From NCBI GenBank assembly GCA_028277885.1, contig JANQFK010000079.1:1-64000 (forward strand): 64,000 bases of DNA. The letters are read 5' to 3'. The DNA is from Myxococcota bacterium. Its GTDB lineage: Bacteria; Myxococcota_A; UBA9160; UBA6930. The stretch's first letter is position 1, and each line of letters opens with the position of its first letter. Below, piece by piece: positions 56,291 to 64,000 of the stretch. A program made the position numbers and the translations under genes. Under the pieces are notes generated by a model. It was not told the DNA's origin. It ran no database searches and was given only the letters and a program-made list of their open reading frames with translations.

Positions 56291-57451
56291 ATGACGTCCG
56301 CCGCGAAGCCCAGCGTCCGCCCCCGCCGCCCCGAGTTCTCCTCCGGCCCCTGCGCGAAGCGGCCGGGCTGGTCCCTCGCGAACCTCGAGAAGGCGGTGCT
56401 GGGCCGATCCCACCGCTCGAAGCCCGGCAAGGCGCGGATCAAGGAGGTGATCGACCGCAGCCGCGAGCTCCTCGGCATCCCGGCGGACTACCGCGTCGGC
56501 GTGGTTCCCGCCTCGGACACCGGCGCGGTGGAGATGGCGATGTGGTCGCTGCTCGGCGCGCGCGGCGTGGACGTGCTCGCCTGGGAGAGCTTCGGCAAGG
56601 CCTGGGTGACCGACGTGCAGAAGCAGCTGAAGCTGGAGGACGCCCGCGCCCTCACCGCCGACTACGGCGCGCTCCCGGACCTCTCCCAGGTCGACTTCGC
56701 GCGCGACATCGTGTTCCCGTGGAACGGCACCACCTCGGGCGTGCGCGTGCCCGACGGCGACTGGATCCCCGACGACCGCGCCGGGCTCACGATCTGCGAC
56801 GCCACCAGCGCGGTGTTCGCCATGGAGATGCCCTGGCCGAAGCTCGACGTGGCGACCTGGTCCTGGCAGAAGGTGATGGGCGGCGAGGCGGCCCACGGCA
56901 TGCTGGTGCTCTCGCCCCGCGCCGTGGAGCGCCTCGAGAGCCACACGCCGCCCTGGCCGCTGCCGAAGATCTTCCGGATGGCGAAGGGCGGCAAGCTCGA
57001 CGCCGCGATCTTCGAGGGCTCGACCATCAACACGCCCTCGCTGCTCTGCGTCGAGGACGCCCTCGATGCGCTGGGCTGGATGGAGAGCATCGGCGGGCGC
57101 GAGGCCGTCCGCGAGCGGGCCGAAGGCAACCTCGCCGCCGTGGCGGAGTGGGTGGCGCGCACCGACTGGGTGGACTTCCTCGCCCGGGAGCCGGCTCAGC
57201 GCTCCTGCACCTCGATCTGCCTCCAGGTGGTCGACCCGTGGTTCACCGGGCTCGACGCCGACGCCCAGGCCAGGGCGGCCAAGAAGCTGGCGGCCCTGCT
57301 CGAGGACGAGGGCGTCGCCTACGACGTGGGCGCCTACCGCGACGCGCCCCCGGGCCTGCGCATCTGGGGCGGCGCCACCGTGGAGCGCGCCGACGTCGAG
57401 GCCCTGCTGCCCTGGCTCGACTGGGCCTTCGCCGAGATCCGCCAGGGCTGA
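56291..57451 (+). CDS. serC: Phosphoserine aminotransferase
   Basis: This 386-residue protein resembles the proteobacterial/archaeal form of SerC. The N-terminal segment is [15 protein letters not shown], and the PLP Lys194 is in [16 protein letters not shown]. The segments [18 protein letters not shown] and [17 protein letters not shown] match that form. It converts 3-phosphohydroxypyruvate and glutamate to phosphoserine in serine synthesis, and in some bacteria also serves pyridoxine synthesis. No serA or serB is in the window. The gene is separated by 16 bases from the decarboxylase gene, suggesting a shared transcript. Confidence 0.92.
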   Translation: MTSAAKPSVRPRRPEFSSGPCAKRPGWSLANLEKAVLGRSHRSKPGKARIKEVIDRSRELLGIPADYRVGVVPASDTGAVEMAMWSLLGARGVDVLAWESFGKAWVTDVQKQLKLEDARALTADYGALPDLSQVDFARDIVFPWNGTTSGVRVPDGDWIPDDRAGLTICDATSAVFAMEMPWPKLDVATWSWQKVMGGEAAHGMLVLSPRAVERLESHTPPWPLPKIFRMAKGGKLDAAIFEGSTINTPSLLCVEDALDALGWMESIGGREAVRERAEGNLAAVAEWVARTDWVDFLAREPAQRSCTSICLQVVDPWFTGLDADAQARAAKKLAALLEDEGVAYDVGAYRDAPPGLRIWGGATVERADVEALLPWLDWAFAEIRQG

Positions 57452-57467
57452 ACCGAGAGGAGAACGG

Positions 57468-58910
57468 ATGCGGCTCCCCAAGCACGGCAAGTCCGAAGCA
57501 GAGCTCTTCGGAGCCCTCGAGCGCTACCGCGAGAACGACATGCCGTGGAGGGACGGCCGCACCTGGGCCTACATCTACGATCCCGGCCCCGAGGCCGAGG
57601 GCGTGATCAAGCGCGCCTTCTCGATGTACCTCACCGAGAACGGCCTCGACCCCACCGTCTTCCCCAGCGCCATGCACATGGAGAACGACGTGATCGCGAT
57701 CGCGGTGGACCTGCTCCACGGCGACGACCAGGCGGTGGGGACCTTCACCAGCGGCGGCACCGAGAGCATCTTCTGCGCCGTGAAGGCGGCGCGGGACTGG
57801 GCGCGCCAGGAGCGGCCGGAGGTGACGCGGCCCGAGATCCTGCTGGCCGAGACCGGCCACGCCTCCTTCCAGAAGGCCGCCCACTACCTGGGCCTCGAGC
57901 CCGTGGTGGTGCCCGTGGACCCGGAGACCTTCCTCGCCCGCCCCGAAGCCATGCGCGAGGCCATCACGCCCGAGACGGTGATGATGGTGGGCTCGGCGAT
58001 CTCCTACGCCCACGGCGTGGTGGACCCGATCCCCGAGCTCGGCGCCATCGCCGAGGAGACCGGCACGTGGCTCCACGTGGACGGCTGCATGGGGGGCTTC
58101 ATGCTCCACTTCCTGCAGCGCCTGGGCGTGGACATCCCCGAGTACGACTTCCGGGTGCCCGGGGTGAGCTCGATCTCGATGGACTACCACAAGTACGCCT
58201 TCGCGGCGAAGGGCGCGTCGGTGGTGATCTACCGCAGCCGCGACCTGCGCCGGCACCAGATGTACGCCTGCTCCAACTGGACGGGCTACACGGTCATCAA
58301 CACCTCGGTGCAGAGCACCAAGTCCGCGGGGCCCGTGGCCGCCTCCTGGGCGATCCTCAACCACTTCGGCGACGACGGCTACATGGACATCGCCCGCAAG
58401 GTGTGGGCCATGACGGAGAAGATCGTGGCGGGCGTGGACGCGATCCCCGGGCTGCGCATCCTGGGCCGGCCCCAGATGAACATGTGCTCCTTCACCTCCG
58501 ACGAGGTGAGCGTCTTCCACATCGCCGACGAGATGAAGGAGCTGGGCTGGTACGTGCAGCCCCAGCTCGCCTACGGCAGCTCCCCCGAGAACCTGCACCT
58601 CTCCATCAACCCGAACAGCGAGCGCTGGGCCGACGACCTGATCGCCGACCTGGCGAAGTGCGTCGAGCGGGCGCGGGAGCTGCCCTCGGGCGAGCTGGCG
58701 GCGAAGATCGAGGCGGCCTTCTCGAACCTCGACCCCGAGGACCTCACGCCCGAGCTGTTCCAGAACCTGCTCGCCATGGCGGGCGTGGACGGCACGGCGC
58801 TGCCCGGCCGCATGGCCGAGATCAACGAGGTGCTGAACGCGCTCCCCGTGCCCGTGCGCGAGCGGCTCCTGGTCGAGTACCTGAACGAGCTCTATCAGCC
58901 CACGCGCTGA
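57468..58910 (+). CDS. PLP-dependent decarboxylase/lyase (sphingosine-phosphate-lyase-like)
   Basis: This 480-residue protein is a fold-type I PLP enzyme with the cofactor Lys242 in SISMDYHKYAFAAKGAS. The segments FTSGGTESIFCAVKAARD and LHVDGCMGGFMLHFLQRLG are the substrate and Asp-PLP regions of the group II decarboxylases. In sphingosine-1-phosphate lyases and related enzymes, the Lys is flanked by the same MDYHKYG-like sequence. The enzyme either decarboxylates an amino acid or cleaves a phosphoethanolamine-type bond. GAGAGGAGAACGG precedes the ATG. It follows serC and precedes the biotin-carboxyltransferase fusion. Confidence 0.88.
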   Translation: MRLPKHGKSEAELFGALERYRENDMPWRDGRTWAYIYDPGPEAEGVIKRAFSMYLTENGLDPTVFPSAMHMENDVIAIAVDLLHGDDQAVGTFTSGGTESIFCAVKAARDWARQERPEVTRPEILLAETGHASFQKAAHYLGLEPVVVPVDPETFLARPEAMREAITPETVMMVGSAISYAHGVVDPIPELGAIAEETGTWLHVDGCMGGFMLHFLQRLGVDIPEYDFRVPGVSSISMDYHKYAFAAKGASVVIYRSRDLRRHQMYACSNWTGYTVINTSVQSTKSAGPVAASWAILNHFGDDGYMDIARKVWAMTEKIVAGVDAIPGLRILGRPQMNMCSFTSDEVSVFHIADEMKELGWYVQPQLAYGSSPENLHLSINPNSERWADDLIADLAKCVERARELPSGELAAKIEAAFSNLDPEDLTPELFQNLLAMAGVDGTALPGRMAEINEVLNALPVPVRERLLVEYLNELYQPTR

Positions 58911-58926
58911 AGGCTCCGCCCCTCCC

Positions 58927-60780
58927 ATGACGCCGCGAAGCCCCGTCCCCCCGGAAGGCTGCGAGGCCGTCGCGGCGCCCCTGGTCGGCACCGTGGTCGA
59001 GCTGCGCGCCGCCCCCGGCGAGCGGGTGCGCGGCGGCCAGGCGGTCTGCGTCCTCGAGGCCATGAAGATGGAGCATCTCGTGGCCGCGCCGAAGGCCGGG
59101 ACCGTGCGCGAGTGGCTCGTCGGCGTCGGCGACGTGGTCGAGGAGGAGGCCCCCCTCGCCTGGCTCGAGGTCTCCGGGGACGAGGCTGCCGCCGAGGCCG
59201 CGCCCGACGCCCTCGACCTCGACGCCGTGCGGCCCGACCTCGCCGAGGTGCGCGCGCGCCACGCGCTGCTCCTCGACGAGAGCCGGCCCGAGGCCGTCGC
59301 GAGGCGCCGCGCCCGGGGCCAGCGCACCGCCCGCGAGAACCTCACGACCCTGTGCGACCCGGGCAGCTTCGTCGAGTACGGCGCCCTCGCCGTGGCGGCC
59401 ATGCGCCGCACGCGCCCCATCGAGGAGCTGCGCGAGCGAACGCCCGCCGACGGCATCCTGACCGGCTTCGCCACCGTCAACGCGGACCGCTTCGGCGCCG
59501 AGGCGGCGCGCTGCGCCGTGCTGGTCGTGGACGCCACGGTGCTGGCCGGAACCCAGGGCTTCTTCCACCACCAGAAGATCGACCGCGTGCTCGGCCTCGC
59601 CGAGCGCCACGGCACGCCGGTGGTGTTCTTCCCCGAGGGCGGGGGCGGGCGCCCCAACGACAGCGACCCCACGGACCTCGTGGTGGCGGGGCTCCAGGTG
59701 CCGAGCTTCCACGCCTACGCGCGCCTGAGCGGCAAGGTGCCGCGGGTGAGCGTCGTCTCGGGCTTCTGCTTCGCCGGGAGCGCTGCCCTCGCGGGCTGCT
59801 CCGACGTCCTCATCGCCACCCGCGGCTCGAACCTCGGCATGGGCGGCCCCGCCATGATCGAGGGCGGCGGCCTCGGCGCCGTCGCACCCGAGGCGGTGGG
59901 CCCCGTCTCCGCCCTCGCGGAGGCCGGCGTGGTGGACCTCGTCGTGGAGGACGAGCGCGAGGGCGCCGAGGCGGCGCGGCGCTACCTCGCCTACTTCCAG
60001 GGCGACCTCCCGGAGACGCACTGCGCGGACCAGCGGCGGCTCCGCCACGCCGTCCCGGAGAACCGCCGCAGCGTCTACGACGTACGCCACGTGATCGACA
60101 CCCTGTGCGACACGGGCTCGGTGCTGGAGCTGCGGCGCGCCTGGGGGCCCGGCATGGTCACGGCGCTGGTGCGCATCCAGGGCCGCGCCTTCGGCCTCGT
60201 CGCCAACGAGCCCCGGCACCTGGGCGGCGCCATCGACGACACTGCGGCCGAGAAGGCCGCCCGCTTCCTCCAGCTCTGCGACGCCTTCGGCCTGCCGGTG
60301 CTCTCGCTGTGCGACACCCCGGGCTTCATGGTGGGCCCGGAGATCGAGGAGAAGGGCCAGGTGCGGAAGGTCTCGCGCCTGTTCACCGTGGGCGCCAACC
60401 TCTCGGTGCCGCTCTTCACCGTGATCCTGCGCAAGGCCTACGGGCTCGGCGCCCAGGCCATGGCGGGCGGCAGCTTCGGCACGCCCGACTTCACCATCGC
60501 CTGGCCCACGGGCGAGATCGGCGGCATGGGGCTCGAGGGCGCCGTGCGCCTCGGCTTCCGCCAGCAGCTCGACGCCATCGAGGACGAGGCCGAGCGCCAG
60601 CAGCTCTTCGAGAAGCTGGTGGGCTCGCTCTACGAGCGCGGCAAGGTGCTGGATGCGGCCAGCCAGCTCGAGCTGGATGCCGTGATCGACCCCGCCGAGA
60701 CCCGCGCCTGGATCGCGCGCGGGCTGAACGCCGCGGGCCCGATCGGCGGCGGCTCGCGGCGCTTCGTCGACACGTGGTGA
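58927..60780 (+). CDS. Biotinyl-domain/carboxyltransferase fusion of an acyl-CoA carboxylase
   Basis: This 617-residue protein has an unusual order. Residues 10-85 form a biotinyl domain with the biotinylation motif EAMKMEH (Lys47). Residues about 120-617 form a carboxyltransferase, with VEYGALAVAAMRRTR, GFFHHQKIDRVLG and PEGGGGRPNDSDPTD. Oxyanion-type Gly-Gly/Ala-rich stretches such as GGPAMIEGGGLG also occur. It carboxylates an acyl-CoA at its alpha position using carboxybiotin. The biotin carboxylase must be encoded elsewhere. Biotinyl domains usually sit on the biotin-carboxylase subunit, so this arrangement is noteworthy. GGCTCCGCCCCTCCC precedes the ATG weakly. Confidence 0.88.
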   Translation: MTPRSPVPPEGCEAVAAPLVGTVVELRAAPGERVRGGQAVCVLEAMKMEHLVAAPKAGTVREWLVGVGDVVEEEAPLAWLEVSGDEAAAEAAPDALDLDAVRPDLAEVRARHALLLDESRPEAVARRRARGQRTARENLTTLCDPGSFVEYGALAVAAMRRTRPIEELRERTPADGILTGFATVNADRFGAEAARCAVLVVDATVLAGTQGFFHHQKIDRVLGLAERHGTPVVFFPEGGGGRPNDSDPTDLVVAGLQVPSFHAYARLSGKVPRVSVVSGFCFAGSAALAGCSDVLIATRGSNLGMGGPAMIEGGGLGAVAPEAVGPVSALAEAGVVDLVVEDEREGAEAARRYLAYFQGDLPETHCADQRRLRHAVPENRRSVYDVRHVIDTLCDTGSVLELRRAWGPGMVTALVRIQGRAFGLVANEPRHLGGAIDDTAAEKAARFLQLCDAFGLPVLSLCDTPGFMVGPEIEEKGQVRKVSRLFTVGANLSVPLFTVILRKAYGLGAQAMAGGSFGTPDFTIAWPTGEIGGMGLEGAVRLGFRQQLDAIEDEAERQQLFEKLVGSLYERGKVLDAASQLELDAVIDPAETRAWIARGLNAAGPIGGGSRRFVDTW

Positions 60781-61742
60781 GCGCCGAGCCGAGGCGTCGC
60801 TGGAGGCTCTTCGCGCTCTTCTGCGCCCTCGCGCTCGGGCTGCTCGCTCTCGTCCCCCTGCTGAGCGCTCTCTTCGGTCTCTCCATGGACTTCGCCGCCG
60901 TGGCGGCCCGCGCGTCGGAGCAGACCGGCGTCGAGTGGACCTCGAGCCTGTGGAACGTGGTCCAGCTGAGCCTCGCAGAGCCGGGACTCTGGCTCCTGGT
61001 ACTGGGGTCCTTCGTTCCGACCCTGGCGGCCCTCGTCACCCTCTCCCTCGCGCGGGACCGCGGGCTGTGGAGCGACTTGCGCGTACGGCTCCATCCCCTC
61101 GGACGACGAGGCGAGCCGGTGGGCAGGGCGCTCCTCACCTACGCGCTCCTGGTCGTGGGCATCGTCGTCTGCCTCGTTGTCGCCTTCGCGCTGCGGAACT
61201 GGCTCGACCCGGGTGCCTACGCCCGGTCCGTGGATCCGCTGTCGTCCTCGCTAGTGGGAGCCATCGCCATGGCGGCGCTCCTCGACCAGGGTGCGTTGCT
61301 CGAGGAGGGCGGCTGGCGCGGCTTCGCGACGCCGCTCCTCCAGGACCGCGTCGCGACCCCCCTCGGCGCCGCCGTCGTGGTCGGCGTCGCGTGGGGGCTA
61401 TGGCACGTTCCGCGCGACGTCGTCGGCGGCGTGATCGAGCGCCTCGGCGCGATCGAGTACGCCCTGCTCTTCCTGCCGGCCTTCGTGCTCGGCTGCGTGA
61501 CCAGCTCGATCCTGGCCAGCTACTTCATGAACCGCATCGGCGGCAGCCTGCTGCCCGCCATCATGGTGCACGGCCTCGCCAACGACGCCATGGGGATCTC
61601 CGGCACCGCGGCCATGGAGCGCGTGCTCACGCCCTTCCACCAGCTCACGAAGGTGCTGCCCTTCGTGCTGCTGTGCCTGGTCGTACTGTGGCTTGGCGGT
61701 CGCCGGCTGGGCCTCCCTGCGAGCCTGCAGCGCAACGCCTGA
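60777..61742 (+). CDS. CPBP-family intramembrane metalloprotease
   Basis: This 321-residue membrane protein has about eight helices. The CPBP/Abi motifs are present: EEGGWRG (Glu-Glu-x3-Arg), WGLWHVPRD (His) and VHGLAND (His). These form a metal site for intramembrane proteolysis, as in Rce1-type prenyl-protein peptidases. The target is unknown. The GTG start overlaps the previous stop (GTGA at 60777-60780). Its position directly after the carboxyltransferase suggests shared transcription, but not a shared function. Confidence 0.88.
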   Translation: MSAEPRRRWRLFALFCALALGLLALVPLLSALFGLSMDFAAVAARASEQTGVEWTSSLWNVVQLSLAEPGLWLLVLGSFVPTLAALVTLSLARDRGLWSDLRVRLHPLGRRGEPVGRALLTYALLVVGIVVCLVVAFALRNWLDPGAYARSVDPLSSSLVGAIAMAALLDQGALLEEGGWRGFATPLLQDRVATPLGAAVVVGVAWGLWHVPRDVVGGVIERLGAIEYALLFLPAFVLGCVTSSILASYFMNRIGGSLLPAIMVHGLANDAMGISGTAAMERVLTPFHQLTKVLPFVLLCLVVLWLGGRRLGLPASLQRNA

Positions 61743-62135
61743 ATCCGCCGCCCGGGCGGCAGACGCCGCCAGGGACGGCACTCCGCGCAGGCAACACGGC
61801 ACGCATCCCGTCAGAGATTCGTTTCCCGGCTCGCGACGCGCGACCTTGTTTCATCCGTGGGCAACCTTTGCGGGCCACTGGCACCCGTTGCGGAGGGCTG
61901 CGTAGCGGGGGTAGCCGTCGCCTTGGCTAGACGTACCAACCGCGAGAGGAGAAGCCGATGGCAGTACTCCTCAGAGTTCCGCTTGCTTTGCGGACTCGCG
62001 CTATCGGCGTCTGTCTCGCCGACAGCCATGGGTGCCCAAGGGGTGCAACGGTGGACCCCCTTCGACCATGCGTGCTCTGGTCGCAACGAGTCTCACTTGC
62101 TTATGCGAGCAGTTGGCTGAGAGGGCTGTAGCCCG
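61743..62135. other. Gene-free stretch with lower GC
   Basis: About 390 bases carry no convincing gene. Short frames on both strands (for example 61857-62120 and 61811-62086) have mixed codon bias and no recognisable product. A small palindrome GGGCT-GT-AGCCC (62123-62134) sits just before the surE stop and may act in termination. The base composition falls visibly here compared with the left side, as it does in the following genes. Confidence 0.5.
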
Positions 62136-62888
62136 CTAGACGCGAACGTAGCCGGGTACGTTCTTGGGAAGACGGTCGCCGATTTCCGGCGCGAAGTTGG
62201 CCATCGCATCAAAGCAGGTGACGCTGATCCTTCCCATGGACCTGACCTCGTAGCAGTCCGTTCCCGGTGTCTCGTCATACCGGTACGGACCGCCGCCGAT
62301 CCAGAAGTAGTCTGCGCCACGAGGATCGGTGCGTCGTTCGAGAGCCCGGCCATAGGAGTGGCGTCCGGGCCGTGTGAGTGTCCAATGGCTTCGTTCGGGA
62401 TTCGCCGGAACGTTGATGTTGAGCACTGCAGCTTCATTCCAACCACAGGTCCCGAGTTCCTTCAGGAAGGAAGCAAGGAAGTGCGCTGCCGCATCGAACG
62501 ACTTGCCTCCCACCTGGCTGATCGCGATCGCCGGCTTGTCGTGGATTGCCCCTTCGGCCGCCCCTCCGAACGTTCCAGAGTACCGAACGTCATGTGCGAG
62601 GTTCGCACCCCAGTTTATCCCCGAGACGACGAAGTCGACGCGACCCTTCGCAATGGACGTCAGACCGACGTAGGAGCAGTCTGCCGGGCTCCCGTCAACC
62701 ATCCATTCGTCTGGTGCCACAGCAGTCACTCGAAGGGGGGACCCGAGGGAGATTCCGTGGGAGGCTCCGCTCCTGTCTGTCTTGGGTGCGACCACAATGG
62801 CATGGCCAATCTCGCGGATCGCGACTGTAGCGCGCTGAAGTCCAGGCGCACCGAAGCCGTCGTCGTTTGTGACCAGAACCAGGCTCAT
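62136..62888 (-). CDS. surE: 5'/3'-nucleotidase SurE
   Basis: This 250-residue protein has the SurE head SLVLVTNDDGFGAPGLQ, with the metal Asp-Asp at residues 9-10. SGASHGISLGSPLRV and SGINWGANLAHDVRYSGTFGGAAEG are the family's catalytic and tetramer segments. It removes phosphate from nucleoside monophosphates and short polyphosphates. Its ATG overlaps the upstream NTP-phosphatase stop (ATGA). Codons are less GC-biased than in most of the window. Confidence 0.92.
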   Translation of the reverse strand: MSLVLVTNDDGFGAPGLQRATVAIREIGHAIVVAPKTDRSGASHGISLGSPLRVTAVAPDEWMVDGSPADCSYVGLTSIAKGRVDFVVSGINWGANLAHDVRYSGTFGGAAEGAIHDKPAIAISQVGGKSFDAAAHFLASFLKELGTCGWNEAAVLNINVPANPERSHWTLTRPGRHSYGRALERRTDPRGADYFWIGGGPYRYDETPGTDCYEVRSMGRISVTCFDAMANFAPEIGDRLPKNVPGYVRV

Positions 62889-63469
62889 CCTCTTCTCCTC
62901 AGTTGATCGACGAACTTGTCGATGCCTTTCACGGGCAGTGCGGTCCTGCTTATCGAGGGATCGATCGACGCGAGCACGAAGCGGCACGCATCCGTGAAGT
63001 ACTCCGAGCGCCGGAAGCCTTCTCCGACGAGAGCCGACATCCCTTGGTCCAGTTCGTCGTTTCCTTCTACTCCGATCGCCTCGAGCCAGCGTCCAACGGT
63101 TCCGCAGGCGCTCAGCTCCTTGATGCTTGCCCCCAACTTGAACCAAGCTGTGGGAGCGATCATTGCGTTACCTCTTCGGGAGACTCCGGCGACGAAGCCG
63201 CAGTGAACGAGCTCTTCGCTGAGCTGGAATACACCGCCTTCGATGCCCAATCCGACATCGGATTCGATGTCGATCCTCATCGCAGCCTTTGCACGGTTCC
63301 AAGCACCGAGCGCGGTTTCGCCCAGTGACATAGGCTGCTCGCTGACTTCCGACTCGACCGGGATCTGATGAATCTCGATCGGCCGATGGTGTCCATATCC
63401 CGCGCGGGCGAGCCCCGCCCGCTTGGCGGAACTGACCGAACCCAGCGAGACGCGCAACGGAGTTCTCAT
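62885..63469 (-). CDS. Non-canonical purine NTP phosphatase (YjjX/DUF84-like)
   Basis: From the ATG at 63469 this 194-residue protein carries the DUF84 pattern: VSLGSVSSAKRAGLARAG at the start, ESEVSEQPMSLGETALGAWNRAK, and SDVGLGIEGGVFQLSEEL. Family members hydrolyse ITP and XTP, keeping deaminated nucleotides out of RNA and DNA. The longer frame to 63535 begins with a basic, unlikely head. The stop overlaps the surE start, so the two nucleotide-cleaning enzymes are co-translated. Confidence 0.82.
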   Translation of the reverse strand: MRTPLRVSLGSVSSAKRAGLARAGYGHHRPIEIHQIPVESEVSEQPMSLGETALGAWNRAKAAMRIDIESDVGLGIEGGVFQLSEELVHCGFVAGVSRRGNAMIAPTAWFKLGASIKELSACGTVGRWLEAIGVEGNDELDQGMSALVGEGFRRSEYFTDACRFVLASIDPSISRTALPVKGIDKFVDQLRRRG

Positions 63470-63629
63470 GATCGCAGAGCCCACCCGGACGCGTGCCCCC
63501 GTGTCGCGACGTGTTCTTGGAGGCGACGAGCGCAAGCGCTACGGAAATTGGAGAACCTCGTTCCGATGGGGCCCATCGGGAGTTGGGGGGGCCCAGTAGC
63601 ATCGGGGGCGGTATGCCGGAGAGCGACTT

Positions 63630-64000
63630 TCACAGGCTACATGCCCAGTCGCAGATCGGATTGCTGATCGTTGCGTGGGATTCGAAGAACAGGAAGCCGC
63701 ACCGGCATTGGAACTCCCGATGGGGAATGAACGCCTTCCATCCCTTATCCAGGAGAGCGCGGTGACACCGGGGGCAGCGAACGGTTCGGAGAAACGGCCT
63801 GAGGACTCCGTTGAAACCGGTTTGATCCTGCCAGAGGCGAAGAGCCTCGTTGCTGATGGTCTGGCCGTTGACAACCAGTACGCCGAACGTTTGGTCCACC
63901 AGGCGCGAGCGTCCGTCAGAGTCGTAGCCATGGACGTGCGCACCCGACTCTTCGGGGCGCGAGGCTGTCCACAAGACGGCCGGACTCGTTCCCCAGATGT
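63630..64000 (-). CDS. Zinc-ribbon protein, start outside the window
   Basis: The frame is open to the right edge of the window, so the true start is beyond 64000; a TTG at 63974 is only an apparent start. About 123 residues are visible. The C-terminal part has two Cys pairs (CPRCHRALLDKGWKAF, then CRCGFLFF) forming a zinc ribbon of about 27 residues, followed by a short tail ending CDWACSL. The front (GTSPAVLWTASRPEESG) reads as ordinary coding sequence. No family is recognised. The ribbon suggests contact with nucleic acid or protein. Confidence 0.55.
   Translation of the reverse strand, partial: IWGTSPAVLWTASRPEESGAHVHGYDSDGRSRLVDQTFGVLVVNGQTISNEALRLWQDQTGFNGVLRPFLRTVRCPRCHRALLDKGWKAFIPHREFQCRCGFLFFESHATISNPICDWACSL

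Noticed and set aside
61811-62120. Short frames on both strands in the gap after the CPBP gene
   Set aside because: They have no ribosome site worth noting, no coherent codon bias and no recognisable domain.

Overview
The window reads as a piece of a very GC-rich, Gram-negative chromosome. Third codon positions are almost always G or C from position 1 to about 61.7 kb. Three secreted proteins end in PEP-CTERM sorting signals (4562-5374, 18767-19912, 54178-55353). There are also an AlgE-type outer-membrane barrel, a lipase with its steric foldase, lipoproteins with lipobox signals, a DUF3604 protein and PilZ/HDOD signalling proteins. This mix suits the Myxococcota or other former Deltaproteobacteria, probably a free-living heterotroph, but no marker gene settles the lineage. 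I saw no rRNA, tRNA, CRISPR array, integrase, transposase or prophage gene.

Layout. 0-5.4 kb: end of an SDR gene, a metallophosphoesterase, a Crp/Fnr regulator divergent from a P450-like gene with a perfect Crp palindrome between them, a TPR protein and a PEP-CTERM protein. 5.4-12 kb: a molybdopterin oxidoreductase, then a leftward group of lipase, lipase foldase and DUF3604 protein. 12-16.7 kb: a PhyH dioxygenase divergent from a PhnZ-like HD oxygenase, an EEP hydrolase, small unknown proteins and an AI-2E transporter. 16.9-21.4 kb: a PilZ-like protein with an Hsp70 ATPase-only protein, an alkaline phosphatase and an HDOD protein. 21.5-25.5 kb: alpha/beta hydrolase, Baeyer-Villiger-type monooxygenase and lipase maturation factor. 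25.8-30.7 kb: YheT-like hydrolase, ICMT-like methyltransferase, the arsenic pair ArsM/ArsS and a DUF547 lipoprotein. 30.7-41.8 kb: xenobiotic- or lipid-type metabolism under LysR and TetR regulators (VOC proteins, a PNPOx/ferredoxin-reductase fusion, acyl-CoA ligase, permease, class II aldolase, GST, and a frameshifted MDR reductase). 41.8-47.6 kb: a gap with two Crp-like sites, a lipoprotein-like methyltransferase, TetR, HAD-PlsC, gpsA and a class III aminotransferase. 47.8-61.7 kb: outer-membrane barrel, a decayed MBL gene, a ThDP enzyme, crotonase and sulfatase run, GH10 xylanase, SDR, serC, a PLP decarboxylase, a biotinyl-carboxyltransferase fusion and a CPBP protease. 61.7-64 kb: a less GC-rich tail with surE, an NTP phosphatase and a zinc-ribbon protein cut by the window edge.

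The genes fit a catabolic and lipid-handling lifestyle: ester and lipid hydrolysis with dedicated folding helpers, ketone-to-ester oxidation next to a hydrolase, CoA activation, crotonase chemistry and scavenging of phosphate, sulfate and perhaps phosphonate. A global Crp-type layer is suggested by five GTGA-N6-TCAC palindromes, all intergenic. Three convergent gene gaps carry copies or halves of one repeated double-hairpin element.

The items most worth following are a P450 that has lost its heme-thiolate cysteine, the PhnY/PhnZ-like divergent pair, the hairpin repeat family, the Crp-site set, and a hairpin covering the alkaline phosphatase start.
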